Translations under genes and position numbers: made by a program | Shown here: positions 6,971-14,607 of the stretch, piece by piece | Numbering within the stretch: position 1 is the first letter of the stretch | Layout: the number at the start of each line of letters is the position of its first letter | Assembly (NCBI RefSeq): GCF_024693525.1 | Contig: NZ_JAILKR010000076.1 | Coordinates: 1 to 27,935, forward strand | DNA: 27,935 bases | Direction of reading: 5' to 3' | From: Selenomonas sp. | GTDB taxonomy: Bacteria > Bacillota_C > Negativicutes > Selenomonadales > Selenomonadaceae | Notes under the pieces: model-generated | Told to the model about the DNA's origin: nothing | The model's input: only the letters and a program-made list of their open reading frames with translations | Database searches by the model: none

Positions 6971-7804
6971 ATGCTTCATATTGGCAGTCATTTATCCTTT
7001 GCCAAGGGTTACAATGCCATGGGGAAGGAAGCCCTGGAACTAAAGGCGGATACCTTTGCCTTTTTTACCCGCAATCCCCGGGGGGGCAGGGCAAAGGCTA
7101 TTGATGCTTCGGATGTGGAGGCGTTTTTGGCCCTGGCTGCGGCCCATGGTTTTGTGAAGCTAGTGGCCCATGCCCCCTATACGATGAATCCCTGTGCAGC
7201 GAAAGAGGAACTGCGGACTTTTGCCCGGGAGACCATGGCCGACGATTTGCAGCGCATGGAGTACACGCCGGGCAATTACTATAATTTCCATCCGGGCAGT
7301 CACGTTAAACAAGGGGTAGCGGCGGGCATTGACCTTATCGCTGCCCAGCTAAATGAAGTGCTGTTTCCAGAACAGACGACTACGGTACTGTTGGAGACCA
7401 TGGCCGGTAAGGGTACCGAGGTGGGCCGAAGTTTCGAGGAGCTCCGGGCGATTCTTGATCGGGTGAATCTTCGGGATAAGGTGGGGGTCTGTCTTGATAC
7501 CTGTCACGTTTGGGACGCCGGTTATGATCTTGTAGCGGATTTGGATGGGGTACTTTCTGAATTTGACCGGATTATTGGCCTGGATAGGTTAAAGGCCATC
7601 CATCTAAATGACAGCCTCAACGCTTGTGGTTCCCATAAGGACCGCCATGCCCGCATTGGGGAAGGGAAGATTGGCCTGAGGGCATTGGTTCGTGTTATCA
7701 ATCATCCGGCCCTGCGGGAGCTGCCCTTTATTCTCGAGACCCCCAACGACCACGATGGATATGCCGCGGAGATTGCGCTGCTTCGCAGTCATTGGCAGGA
7801 ATGA
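6971..7804 (+). CDS. nfo: Endonuclease IV (AP endonuclease)
   Basis: A 277-residue TIM-barrel enzyme that cuts the DNA backbone 5' of abasic sites in base-excision repair. The three-zinc ligand set is visible in order: His67 (VAHAPYTMN), His107 and His111 (NFHPGSH), Glu142 (LLETMAGKG), Asp176 and His179 ([12 protein letters not shown]), Asp214 (HLNDS), His222/Asp224/His226 ([12 protein letters not shown]) and a C-terminal Glu (ILETP). The length is normal for the bacterial enzyme. The ATG at 6971 follows GGAGGGG; the in-frame TTG at 6953 lacks a site of its own and overlaps the upstream gene. It is the second gene of a two-gene unit. Confidence 0.95.
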   Translation: MLHIGSHLSFAKGYNAMGKEALELKADTFAFFTRNPRGGRAKAIDASDVEAFLALAAAHGFVKLVAHAPYTMNPCAAKEELRTFARETMADDLQRMEYTPGNYYNFHPGSHVKQGVAAGIDLIAAQLNEVLFPEQTTTVLLETMAGKGTEVGRSFEELRAILDRVNLRDKVGVCLDTCHVWDAGYDLVADLDGVLSEFDRIIGLDRLKAIHLNDSLNACGSHKDRHARIGEGKIGLRALVRVINHPALRELPFILETPNDHDGYAAEIALLRSHWQE

Positions 7805-7805
7805 T

Positions 7806-7840
7806 AAAAGCCGTTGCTCGTAAAAGAGGCAACGGCTTTT
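7806..7840 (+). terminator. Intrinsic terminator after nfo
   Basis: A perfect 12-bp stem: AAAAGCCGTTGC (7806-7817) with GCAACGGCTTTT (7829-7840). The T residues of the stem form the U tract. Confidence 0.88.
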
Positions 7841-7926
7841 CTTGGCAGGCAGGTTTTTCGGGAAGAAGGGCGAATACTTTTTAGAAACAGTAAGATTCGG
7901 ATTTTGGTGGATGGGGATCTGAGAAA

Positions 7927-10461
7927 ATGAAACTTTTAGCGTATAATATTGACGACCTGAAAAAATTGGATAGTTGTTTGGAACAGTTTCGTTTCGAGTG
8001 CCCGGAAAAGGCATCGGCCATTCTCTGTATGGTCATTACCAGTTTGAATCAGCCCCAGGAACTTGCGGCCATGACAGCCCATATCAAAAAGGTACTGCCG
8101 GAGGTGCAGGTCTGTGGCAATACGACTTCCTGTGAGATTAGCAACGCAAGAATCCAGCACCACAGCCATGAGATTTGCTTTTATGTGTTTGAATCCTCCT
8201 CGGTGGAACTTTGTTTTTACGATGGACATAAGGAAGATTTGGCCAAGGCGGCGTCGGCGGTGGTGGAGCGGGCCAAAGCCCATGAGCCGGCGGCGGTTGG
8301 CATGATTATCACCATGAAATCCCTCCATGGAGCGGCGGAGGTCTTTCGCAATCTGCGCCACTTGCCACCGGCGGTGCCGATGTTTGGCGGAGCGGCGGAT
8401 TCCTATGCCGATAGGATTGACAACGTAAAGATCACTCCCACCCATGTATTTACCGACCAAGGCTGTACGGACTGCGGTTTCTTTGTGATTCTGTTCTATG
8501 GAAAGGATTTGCACATTCACATTGATTCCTATTTGGGTTGGCGTTCCTTGGGCAACGAAGTCACGGTGACGGAGCTGGAATCCGACATCAGCGTGTTAAA
8601 GGTCAACGACATAACGGTGGCGGATTTTTACAAGAAATATATCGGCGTTGCACCGGGCCCAAACTTTTTCACCTCCATCATGCCCTTTCCTCTGATGCTG
8701 AGCCGGGAGGGTCACGACATTGCCCGGATCCCCATTGGCTACGGGGAATCGGGTTCGGTGCTGTTTACCAGCAGCATCCACAGAGGGGAGACGGTGCGGC
8801 TGGCCTATGGTGACCCCATGGAAATTTTAAACCAATCCCATCAGGCCCAGTTGAAGCTGCAGCGATTCAGCCCCGAGGGAATTTTGTTGATTCCCTGCTG
8901 CGTGCGGCAGATGTATTTGAAGGATGATTTTCAACTGGAGCTTACCTCCTTTGGGGATATTGCGCCTACGGTGGGCTTTGCCTCCTATGGCGAAATACAG
9001 CGCTTTGATGACTGTGCGGAGCCCCAGCTGTTAAATGGTGCCATGCTCATTGTGGCCTTCCGGGAGGGGGGACGGGAGCAGGTGGAGCCGGAGGACAGAT
9101 GGACCAGCCAAAGCGACCACATCTTCAAGGACGACCGCATTACCCTCGTGAGCGGCCTGGCACACTTCGTTTCGGTTACCATCGGACTGGAAGAAGAAAA
9201 CCGGAAGCTGGAAGAGTCGTTGACCCGGCAGGAATTGCAGCTGCAAAAGATACGGGAACTCAACCGGCTGTTAAAGGAACAGCAAGAGCATCTGGCCAAG
9301 GCCAAGGAAAAGGCCGAAGCAGCTAACCAGGCCAAGACTACTTTTTTATTCAATATGAGTCATGATATCCGCACGCCCCTTAATGCCATTATCGGCTTTA
9401 CGGAGCTGGAGGAGCGTCATCCCGAGGCGGTGGAAGTTAATCGGGAGTATCGCAAGAAGGTAAAGCTGGCTAGCCGGCAGCTGCTGGATATCCTCGACAA
9501 TGTGCTGGAAATGGCCAGAATCGAAAGCAAGCAAATCATCATTGACGAGGAGTTAAATAATGTCCGGGAGTTCTATGAGGCTTGGATTTCAGTCTTTGAA
9601 GGGGAGATGAAGAAGAAAAATCTCACCTTTACGACCAGCTATGAAGTTCAGCATCCCTATCTGTATTTTGACCGCACCCATGTGATGGAACTCTTGATGA
9701 ATATCCTCAGCAACGCGGTGAAATACACCGCCAACAATGGTGAAATATTTGCTGGCGTCCGGGAGCTGCCTGGGGAAAAAGCGGGGGAATGCATCGTTGA
9801 GACCACCGTTCGGGATAATGGCATCGGCATGTCGAAGGCCTTTCAAACCCAGATTTTTGAACAGTTCTCCCGGGAACGGAATTCCTCCCAAAGCGGCATT
9901 CAAGGCACAGGCCTTGGCATGGCCATCGTCAAACGGATTGTGGAGATGATGAATGGCACGATTTCCATCAAGAGCAAGTTAGGCGAGGGAACGGAAATCA
10001 TCATTTGCCTGCCCCATCATATTGGTGAAGAACCGGAGGAACAAGATACCGTCGACAATCCGGAAACGGAGTTTGACTTTTCCGGGAAACGCATCCTGCT
10101 GGTGGAGGATAATGACCTCAATGCGGAAATTGCCGAGGAGCTATTAACGGCCTATGGTTTCCAGGTGGAACGGGCTTGTGACGGGGTGGAATGCGTGAAT
10201 ATGGTGACCAAGGCTCCGGCCGGCACCTATGATTTGATTCTCATGGACATTCAAATGCCCAATATGAATGGCTATAAGGCCACCCAGAAGATTCGCCGCC
10301 TGGATGATCCCGCCAAAGCCCAAATTATGATTCTGGCCATGACGGCCAACGCCTTTAAGGAGGATCAGCAGGACGCCATCCAGGCGGGCATGGATGGTCA
10401 TATTGCCAAGCCCATTGATATCCATAAAATGTTCCAGACTATAAAGAAAGTATTGTCGTAA
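7927..10461 (+). CDS. FIST-domain hybrid sensor histidine kinase (FIST-HisKA-HATPase-REC)
   Basis: An 844-residue protein with no signal peptide or membrane helix, so a cytoplasmic sensor. Residues 1 to about 390 form FIST_N plus FIST_C, a domain thought to bind small ligands. Residues 420-468 are a coiled coil rich in Glu, Lys and Gln. HisKA follows with the phospho-acceptor His479 in [17 protein letters not shown]. The ATPase has its N box around Asn596 ([10 protein letters not shown]), DNGIG at 630-634 and [11 protein letters not shown] at 660-670. The receiver domain (about 722-844) has VEDND and the acceptor Asp774 in [12 protein letters not shown]. No Hpt domain or separate response regulator lies nearby, so the phosphorelay partner is unknown. 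The start has a weak ribosome binding site (GGGGATCTGAG). A terminator separates it from nfo; thiD follows after 32 bases and may be co-transcribed. Confidence 0.92.
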   Translation: MKLLAYNIDDLKKLDSCLEQFRFECPEKASAILCMVITSLNQPQELAAMTAHIKKVLPEVQVCGNTTSCEISNARIQHHSHEICFYVFESSSVELCFYDGHKEDLAKAASAVVERAKAHEPAAVGMIITMKSLHGAAEVFRNLRHLPPAVPMFGGAADSYADRIDNVKITPTHVFTDQGCTDCGFFVILFYGKDLHIHIDSYLGWRSLGNEVTVTELESDISVLKVNDITVADFYKKYIGVAPGPNFFTSIMPFPLMLSREGHDIARIPIGYGESGSVLFTSSIHRGETVRLAYGDPMEILNQSHQAQLKLQRFSPEGILLIPCCVRQMYLKDDFQLELTSFGDIAPTVGFASYGEIQRFDDCAEPQLLNGAMLIVAFREGGREQVEPEDRWTSQSDHIFKDDRITLVSGLAHFVSVTIGLEEENRKLEESLTRQELQLQKIRELNRLLKEQQEHLAKAKEKAEAANQAKTTFLFNMSHDIRTPLNAIIGFTELEERHPEAVEVNREYRKKVKLASRQLLDILDNVLEMARIESKQIIIDEELNNVREFYEAWISVFEGEMKKKNLTFTTSYEVQHPYLYFDRTHVMELLMNILSNAVKYTANNGEIFAGVRELPGEKAGECIVETTVRDNGIGMSKAFQTQIFEQFSRERNSSQSGIQGTGLGMAIVKRIVEMMNGTISIKSKLGEGTEIIICLPHHIGEEPEEQDTVDNPETEFDFSGKRILLVEDNDLNAEIAEELLTAYGFQVERACDGVECVNMVTKAPAGTYDLILMDIQMPNMNGYKATQKIRRLDDPAKAQIMILAMTANAFKEDQQDAIQAGMDGHIAKPIDIHKMFQTIKKVLS

Positions 10462-10493
10462 AAATTTTTGCCAACAAAGCAGGGGGCTTTTTG

Positions 10494-11324
10494 ATGAATA
10501 CAGCACTGACAATTGCCGGCAGTGATTCCAGCGGTGGCGCAGGGATACAGGCCGATATTAAGACCATGACCATGAATGGGGTTTATGCCATGAGCGCCAT
10601 TACTTCGCTAACGGCGCAAAATACCATGGGCGTGACGGGCATCTTTAACGTGACGCCGGAATTTCTGGCCAAGGAACTGGATGCGGTCTTTGCCGACATT
10701 TTTCCCGGTGCGGTAAAAATCGGCATGGTTTCCGAAGCCGTCTTGATAGACGTTCTTGGGGAAAAATTGCAGCAATACGGGGCCCGTCATATTGTCCTGG
10801 ACCCAGTGATGATTGCCACCAGCGGTGCCCGGCTGTTGGCAGAGGAGGCGGTAGCGGTTCTCGTGGGCAAACTGCTGCCCCTGGCGGAGCTGGTAACGCC
10901 CAATATCCCGGAAGCTGAGGTGCTGTCGGGCTGTACCATTAAAAGCAAAGAAGATATGGAACGGGCGGCGGCAGGGATAGCTGACCGCTATGGCTGTCAG
11001 GTGCTGTTAAAGGGTGGCCATAGCGTAAGCGATGCCGACGATTTCCTCTATGAACAGGGCAAGGGCCGCTGGTTCAAGGGAGAGCGGATTGATAACCCCA
11101 ACACTCATGGCACCGGCTGCACGCTGTCTAGTGCTATCGCTGCCAATTTGGCGAAGGGCTATTCTCTGGAAGATTCCGTTTGCCGGGCAAAGGAATACCT
11201 ATCCGGCGCCCTTTCGGCTATGCTGGATTTGGGGGCTGGTTCAGGGCCACTGAATCACGCCTTTGACCTTAGGGGAAAATTTGCGGCAGACAGCAGGACT
11301 GAAAGCTTTGATAAGGGGAATTGA
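10494..11324 (+). CDS. thiD: Hydroxymethylpyrimidine/phosphomethylpyrimidine kinase
   Basis: A 276-residue ribokinase-fold enzyme that phosphorylates HMP and HMP-phosphate for thiamin synthesis; some Firmicutes homologues also phosphorylate pyridoxal. The N-terminal signature LTIAGSDSSGGAGIQADIKT and the C-terminal anion-hole motif THGTGCTLSSAIAANLA are both intact, and KIGMVSE and LLKGGH fit the family. ATG 10494 is used, preceded by AGGGGG; the adjacent TTG at 10491 is less likely. It lies 32 bases after the FIST kinase without a clear terminator between them. No TPP riboswitch is present. Its neighbours downstream (ECF S component, PdxR-like regulator) make a vitamin B6 salvage role worth considering beside thiamin synthesis. 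Confidence 0.93.
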   Translation: MNTALTIAGSDSSGGAGIQADIKTMTMNGVYAMSAITSLTAQNTMGVTGIFNVTPEFLAKELDAVFADIFPGAVKIGMVSEAVLIDVLGEKLQQYGARHIVLDPVMIATSGARLLAEEAVAVLVGKLLPLAELVTPNIPEAEVLSGCTIKSKEDMERAAAGIADRYGCQVLLKGGHSVSDADDFLYEQGKGRWFKGERIDNPNTHGTGCTLSSAIAANLAKGYSLEDSVCRAKEYLSGALSAMLDLGAGSGPLNHAFDLRGKFAADSRTESFDKGN

Positions 11325-11349
11325 CAACTGCTTGCCGGCATACTATAAT
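11321..11349 (+). promoter_or_regulatory. Consensus sigma-70 promoter overlapping the thiD stop codon
   Basis: TTGACA at 11321-11326 and TATAAT at 11344-11349 with a 17-base spacer, a perfect match to the consensus. The predicted start near 11356 lies only a few bases before a strong terminator-like hairpin. Confidence 0.75.
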
Positions 11350-11360
11350 GTAACGCAAGA

Positions 11361-11405
11361 AGACACGCAATGGAGCGGCAACGTTCATTGCGTGTCTATT
11401 TTTTT
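11361..11405 (+). terminator. Intrinsic terminator or attenuator hairpin
   Basis: A perfect 12-bp stem AGACACGCAATG (11361-11372) and CATTGCGTGTCT (11386-11397) with a 13-base loop, followed by ATTTTTTT. It ends thiD transcripts, but it also lies directly downstream of a consensus promoter, so it could attenuate the next gene or end a short RNA of about 50 bases. Confidence 0.85.
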
Positions 11406-11425
11406 ATATTTTGGGAGGTTTTATT

Positions 11426-11809
11426 ATGCGCAGTTTTCCGACTTTTGCTGAACTTGAGGTCAAACGAAATGAAATCAACAGCCGCTTTCATCGTGAGACG
11501 AAGCCCCTGCTTATCGAACGATTTCAGGAATTTGGCTTTGTGCCGGTGAACTCCAATACCAAGGAATACATGGTGCTGACGGAAGCCAGCACGGGCAATC
11601 ATTACCTGCTGAACATCACTAAGTACGAAATCCGGGTGGAGTTCGAGCATGTATCCCGTCATGAAATCGTAAAAATCTGCGAAATCAGCAATCTGGCCCT
11701 GTCAGCCCATACGATTATGAACATTATCATCCAGGCCATCGACTGCTGGCTCCAGTATGGCGTCGTCATGGACTACGTAAAGGGTCAGCATTTAGGCGTC
11801 GATGGCTGA
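11426..11809 (+). CDS. Uncharacterised protein (127 aa)
   Basis: I do not recognise a family. The protein is soluble by composition, with a charged N-terminal helical part (FAELEVKRNEINSRFHRETKPLLIERF), a strand-rich middle (EYMVLTEASTGNHYLLNITKYEIRVEFEHV) and a more hydrophobic C-terminal part (HTIMNIIIQAIDCWLQYGVVMDYVKG). It has GGGAGG before the ATG, normal codon use and its own consensus promoter, so it is very likely real. Its stop codon lies only three bases from the stop of the convergent ECF gene, with no terminator between them. Confidence 0.7.
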   Translation: MRSFPTFAELEVKRNEINSRFHRETKPLLIERFQEFGFVPVNSNTKEYMVLTEASTGNHYLLNITKYEIRVEFEHVSRHEIVKICEISNLALSAHTIMNIIIQAIDCWLQYGVVMDYVKGQHLGVDG

Positions 11810-11812
11810 TGG

Positions 11813-12343
11813 TCAGCGCTGGCAGGCGCGGTTTACCACCGGCAGCAAAACAAGGGCGGCGATGGTGTTGATAACACCCTCCAGGAACAGCCCCGGGGCT
11901 GAAGCCAAACCGGCGTCAAGGCTATTGTAGAGCAGGGCGCCAAAGGCGGTATAGCCAACGGTCATCCAGAGGGCGGCAAGAAAGAAGGCAGCGGTGGTGC
12001 GCAAAAGATTTGCGGCACTGCCGTTTAATTTCCAAGCAATCCAAGCCATGACGAATTTAATTAGGATAGTTGGCAGAATCCACAGGGGAAAGCCTCCCAG
12101 CAAATCCGAGAGGGCGGAACCTAAGCAGGCGGCCAGAAAGGCCGGACGCTTTGGCACAAACAGCACCAGCAGAAAGATGGCTGCATCTCCAAGATGAGCA
12201 TAGCCTAGGGGAATGGGAATCCGCGGGACAAAGGTGGTCAAAAAAACAAAAGCGGTCATAACCGCCGCCAGGCAGATGGTCTGGGTAGTCCACTTTGTCT
12301 GGTCAGGAAAGTCTTTTGGTGCAGAAATAAGATTGGTATTCAC
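11813..12343 (-). CDS. ECF transporter S component (vitamin-type substrate-binding subunit)
   Basis: A 176-residue membrane protein with five or six hydrophobic helices and the PRIPIPLGYAHLGDAAIFLLVLF region typical of S components of energy-coupling-factor importers, which bind a vitamin and share an ATPase/T module encoded elsewhere. The gene starts with GTG at 12343, preceded by AAGGA. It is divergent from a MocR/PdxR-like PLP-binding regulator, which suggests a vitamin B6 vitamer as substrate. The nearby thiD leaves HMP or thiamin as an alternative. Family assignment is firm, the substrate is inference. No ECF ATPase or T subunit is in the window. Confidence 0.82.
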   Translation of the reverse strand: MNTNLISAPKDFPDQTKWTTQTICLAAVMTAFVFLTTFVPRIPIPLGYAHLGDAAIFLLVLFVPKRPAFLAACLGSALSDLLGGFPLWILPTILIKFVMAWIAWKLNGSAANLLRTTAAFFLAALWMTVGYTAFGALLYNSLDAGLASAPGLFLEGVINTIAALVLLPVVNRACQR

Positions 12344-12359
12344 AATAATTCCTTCTTTC

Positions 12360-12388
12360 TTGTAAAAATGACAACTTTATTGTATACT
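12360..12388 (+). promoter_or_regulatory. Promoter of the PdxR-like regulator gene
   Basis: TTGTAA at 12360-12365 and TATACT at 12383-12388 with a 17-base spacer, giving a leader of about 60 bases to the ATG at 12457. No equally good promoter was found for the divergent ECF gene. Confidence 0.5.
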
Positions 12389-12392
12389 TTTA

Positions 12393-12437
12393 CTGACCAT
12401 AAAGAAATATTCAAATTTAGATAGTTTTTAAGGTCAG
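12393..12437. promoter_or_regulatory. Candidate operator: separated inverted repeat CTGACC/GGTCAG
   Basis: CTGACC at 12393-12398 and GGTCAG at 12432-12437 face each other across 33 AT-rich bases, just downstream of the regulator promoter and within the region shared with the ECF gene. MocR-type regulators bind spaced half-sites in such divergent regions, so this is a candidate site for autoregulation. Confidence 0.35.
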
Positions 12438-12456
12438 AAAGAAAGGAAGATTGCCC

Positions 12457-13860
12457 ATGCTGACCTATCCATTGGAACAGGCCGGGGACATGCCCCTCTA
12501 TGAATATCTATACGATTGCATCCGCAAGGACATCCTGTCCGGCCGCTTGCAGGCGGGGGAAAAGCTTCCCTCCAAGCGTGGTCTGGCGGCACATTTGGGA
12601 ATCAGCACCATAACGGTGGAAGGGGCTTATGGCCAGTTGATGGCAGAAGGCTATTGCCAGTCTGCTCCCCGGCGGGGCTTTTTTGTTTCCGCAGTGCAAA
12701 GCCCCAGCGTGCAAAAAACGGACCTTCTGGCAAAAGCCAAGGCGGAGACCCCAAAGGCCAAGCCGGAATGGCTGGCTGACTTTGTCAGCAACAGCATTTC
12801 GCCGGAGCTTTTTCCCTTTGCCACTTGGACCAGGCTGCTGCGGCGGGTGGTGGCCGAAGATGCGGAGTCCCTGCTGGCGCGGTCTCCGGGCTTTGGGGTG
12901 TTGCCGTTGCGGCAGGCCATTGCCGATCATCTGCGAAGCTTTCGGGGCCTAAAGGTATCGGCGGAGCAGATTGTCATCGGTGCCGGAACGGAGTACCTCT
13001 ACAATTTACTCGTGCAGTTTTTGGGTCGGGACAAGCGGTTCTGTGTGGAAAATCCCGGCTATGAACGAGTGCGAAAGATTTACGAGGCCTGTGGGGCGGA
13101 TTATGTTTTGGCAGCTATGGATGTCAAAGGGGTTCGCCTTGAGGAATTAGAGCGGCTCCAAGCCCAAGTCCTTCACATCAGTCCCTCCCATCATTTCCCC
13201 ACAGGCATCATTATGCCCGTGAGCCGGCGCTATGAGCTCTTGGGTTGGGCGGCCGCGCGGCCGGAGCGCTATATCATCGAGGACGATTACGATAGCGAGT
13301 TCCGGCTCACCGGGCGGCCCATTCCCACGGTGATGGGGATTGATGTCAGCGACCGGGTCATCTATATGAACACCTTTTCCAAAAGTCTTACGCCGACAAT
13401 TCGCATCAGCTACATGGTTCTGCCCGAGAACCTCGTGGAACCCTTTAAGGAAAAATTGGGCTTTTACAGCTGCACCGTATCAAACTTTGAACAGTATACC
13501 CTGGCTAAGTTTATCGGTGAGGGCTGCTTTGAAAAGCATATCAATCGCATGAGGGCCTATTACCGCCGGAAGCGGGAGGAGCTGCTAGGCCTCCTCAAAG
13601 CCTCGCCAGCCGCCAAGAAGCTAAAGGTTATTGAGCACGGTTCCGGGCTGCATTTTTTGCTGCAATTTGACTTGTCAATTGCCGATAATCTATTGCAGCA
13701 AAAATTCATGGCCGAAAAAATACACATGAAGCCCTTAGCGGATTATTACGAAGGCGAGCCTCTTTCCTGCCCGCATACCTTCGTGTTGAATTATTCCGGT
13801 GTTCCTGCTGAAAAACTCGAAGCGGCGGTGGCTGCCATCAGCCGCGTGGTGATGAAATAA
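12457..13860 (+). CDS. MocR/PdxR-like GntR-family regulator with aminotransferase domain
   Basis: A 467-residue transcription factor. Residues 8-80 form a GntR winged helix (MPLYEYLYDCIRKDILSGRLQAGEKLPSKRGLAAHLGISTITV). The rest is a fold-type-I aminotransferase-like domain that binds PLP as effector: GAGTEYLYNLL, VENPGYERVR, IIEDDYDSEF and the Schiff-base Lys at about 309 in NTFSKSLTPTIRISYMV are all intact, as in PdxR proteins. I start it at ATG 12457, preceded by AAAGGAAGA; the in-frame TTG at 12451 lies too close to that site. It is divergent from the ECF S component, its most likely target. A role in B6 homeostasis fits, but other MocR targets (taurine, GABA) cannot be excluded. Confidence 0.88.
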   Translation: MLTYPLEQAGDMPLYEYLYDCIRKDILSGRLQAGEKLPSKRGLAAHLGISTITVEGAYGQLMAEGYCQSAPRRGFFVSAVQSPSVQKTDLLAKAKAETPKAKPEWLADFVSNSISPELFPFATWTRLLRRVVAEDAESLLARSPGFGVLPLRQAIADHLRSFRGLKVSAEQIVIGAGTEYLYNLLVQFLGRDKRFCVENPGYERVRKIYEACGADYVLAAMDVKGVRLEELERLQAQVLHISPSHHFPTGIIMPVSRRYELLGWAAARPERYIIEDDYDSEFRLTGRPIPTVMGIDVSDRVIYMNTFSKSLTPTIRISYMVLPENLVEPFKEKLGFYSCTVSNFEQYTLAKFIGEGCFEKHINRMRAYYRRKREELLGLLKASPAAKKLKVIEHGSGLHFLLQFDLSIADNLLQQKFMAEKIHMKPLADYYEGEPLSCPHTFVLNYSGVPAEKLEAAVAAISRVVMK

Positions 13861-13935
13861 AAAAATAATTCTTTCGGCAGGAACAATCATCAATTAACCA
13901 CGACCGGGTATCAACAAGTAAATAGCGATGCGTTA

Positions 13936-14000
13936 AAGCCTTCCCTTGGTGGGGCGGCGGGCATTTTCTGCCTGTCTGCTTGCTGAGGGAAGGCCTTTTT
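13936..14000 (+). terminator. Intrinsic terminator after the PdxR-like gene
   Basis: AAGCCTTCCCT (13936-13946) pairs with AGGGAAGGCCTT (13986-13997) with one bulge, enclosing a long GC-rich loop that can itself fold, and followed by TTTTT. Confidence 0.7.
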
Positions 14001-14026
14001 GTATGCTAGGAAAGGAATGAGGCGAA

Positions 14027-14546
14027 ATGAAAAGGAAGGATTCGATTGTCTATCTGGCGAACCCCAATGGTATTTTTGTTGGGGAAGGGGCGGCAATAGA
14101 CGTGGGGAGTTTTCATCTTTCCATCGCCGATATCAGCGACAGTGTGGATAATTTTACCACGGCCCAGACCGCGCTTTCTCTTAGGCCAGAAAGCCGTCAA
14201 CAATCTAGACAGCAGCGAACATATCTACTTGGGCGGTGCCAAGGGCGTACCCCCAAGGCGAAGCCTCCGGTGACGAAGGCGTCCTGGGGAACCTGGAACT
14301 GCGTTACCACACGCTAGTGAAGGGGGGGCCCTTTCTACCTATTTCGATGCCGGTAAGGTAAAGACTGAAAAGGCCCACGATGGGGCAACTACCTTGAAAG
14401 GTTGGGGCGTAGGTCTTACCTATGCCCAGCCCAACGACTGGTTCACCAGACTGGACTATGCGCGCCGCATCGGCCTGCCGGATAACTTTTCCCGCGACGC
14501 GGCAAGCCATGGTCGCATTTGGTTTATCGCTGGCAAAGTATTTTGA
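14027..14546 (+). pseudogene. Decayed two-partner secretion locus: TpsA N-domain fragment fused to TpsB C-terminus
   Basis: The first about 40 codons (frame of 14027) read SIVYLANPNGIFVGEGAAIDVGSFHLSIADISDS, the NPNG-containing TPS secretion domain of TpsA/filamentous haemagglutinin-type proteins, without the usual signal peptide and about 100 preceding residues. Downstream, in three frames, come pieces of the TpsB (ShlB/FhaC-type) outer-membrane transporter: GQKAVNNLDSSEHIYLGGAKGV (from 14184), QGEASGDEGVLGNLELRYHTLVKG (from 14254), then ALSTYFDAGKVKT and the end KGWGVGLTYAQPNDWF...RIWFIAGKVF with a terminal Phe, to a stop at 14544-14546. Three frame changes are needed: near 14184, near 14250 (fits loss of 8 bases at the RAY codons) and in a run of seven G at 14322-14328. 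Most of TpsA and the POTRA and front barrel of TpsB are missing. It is a relic and cannot work. Confidence 0.85.
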
Positions 14547-14557
14547 GTGGATGCAAT

Positions 14558-14600
14558 AAAAAACCTCTGTACACAGGAAGTTCTGTGTGCAGAGGTTTTT
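14558..14600. terminator. Bidirectional terminator between the TPS relic and the symporter gene
   Basis: AAAAACCTCTGTACACAG ends at 14576 and pairs with CTGTGTGCAGAGGTTTTT (14583-14600) with one wobble. Runs of A and T on both sides let it act on both strands; it mainly serves the symporter gene on the minus strand. Confidence 0.88.
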
Positions 14601-14607
14601 ATTGGCT

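Noticed and set aside
10462..10493. TPP riboswitch ahead of thiD
   Set aside because: Only 32 bases separate the genes, with no room for the aptamer and none of its conserved blocks.
14027..14317. Intact 96-aa gene at the start of the TPS relic
   Set aside because: Only the first about 40-50 codons match a TpsA domain; the rest is the out-of-frame reading of TpsB sequence, so this is part of a pseudogene.
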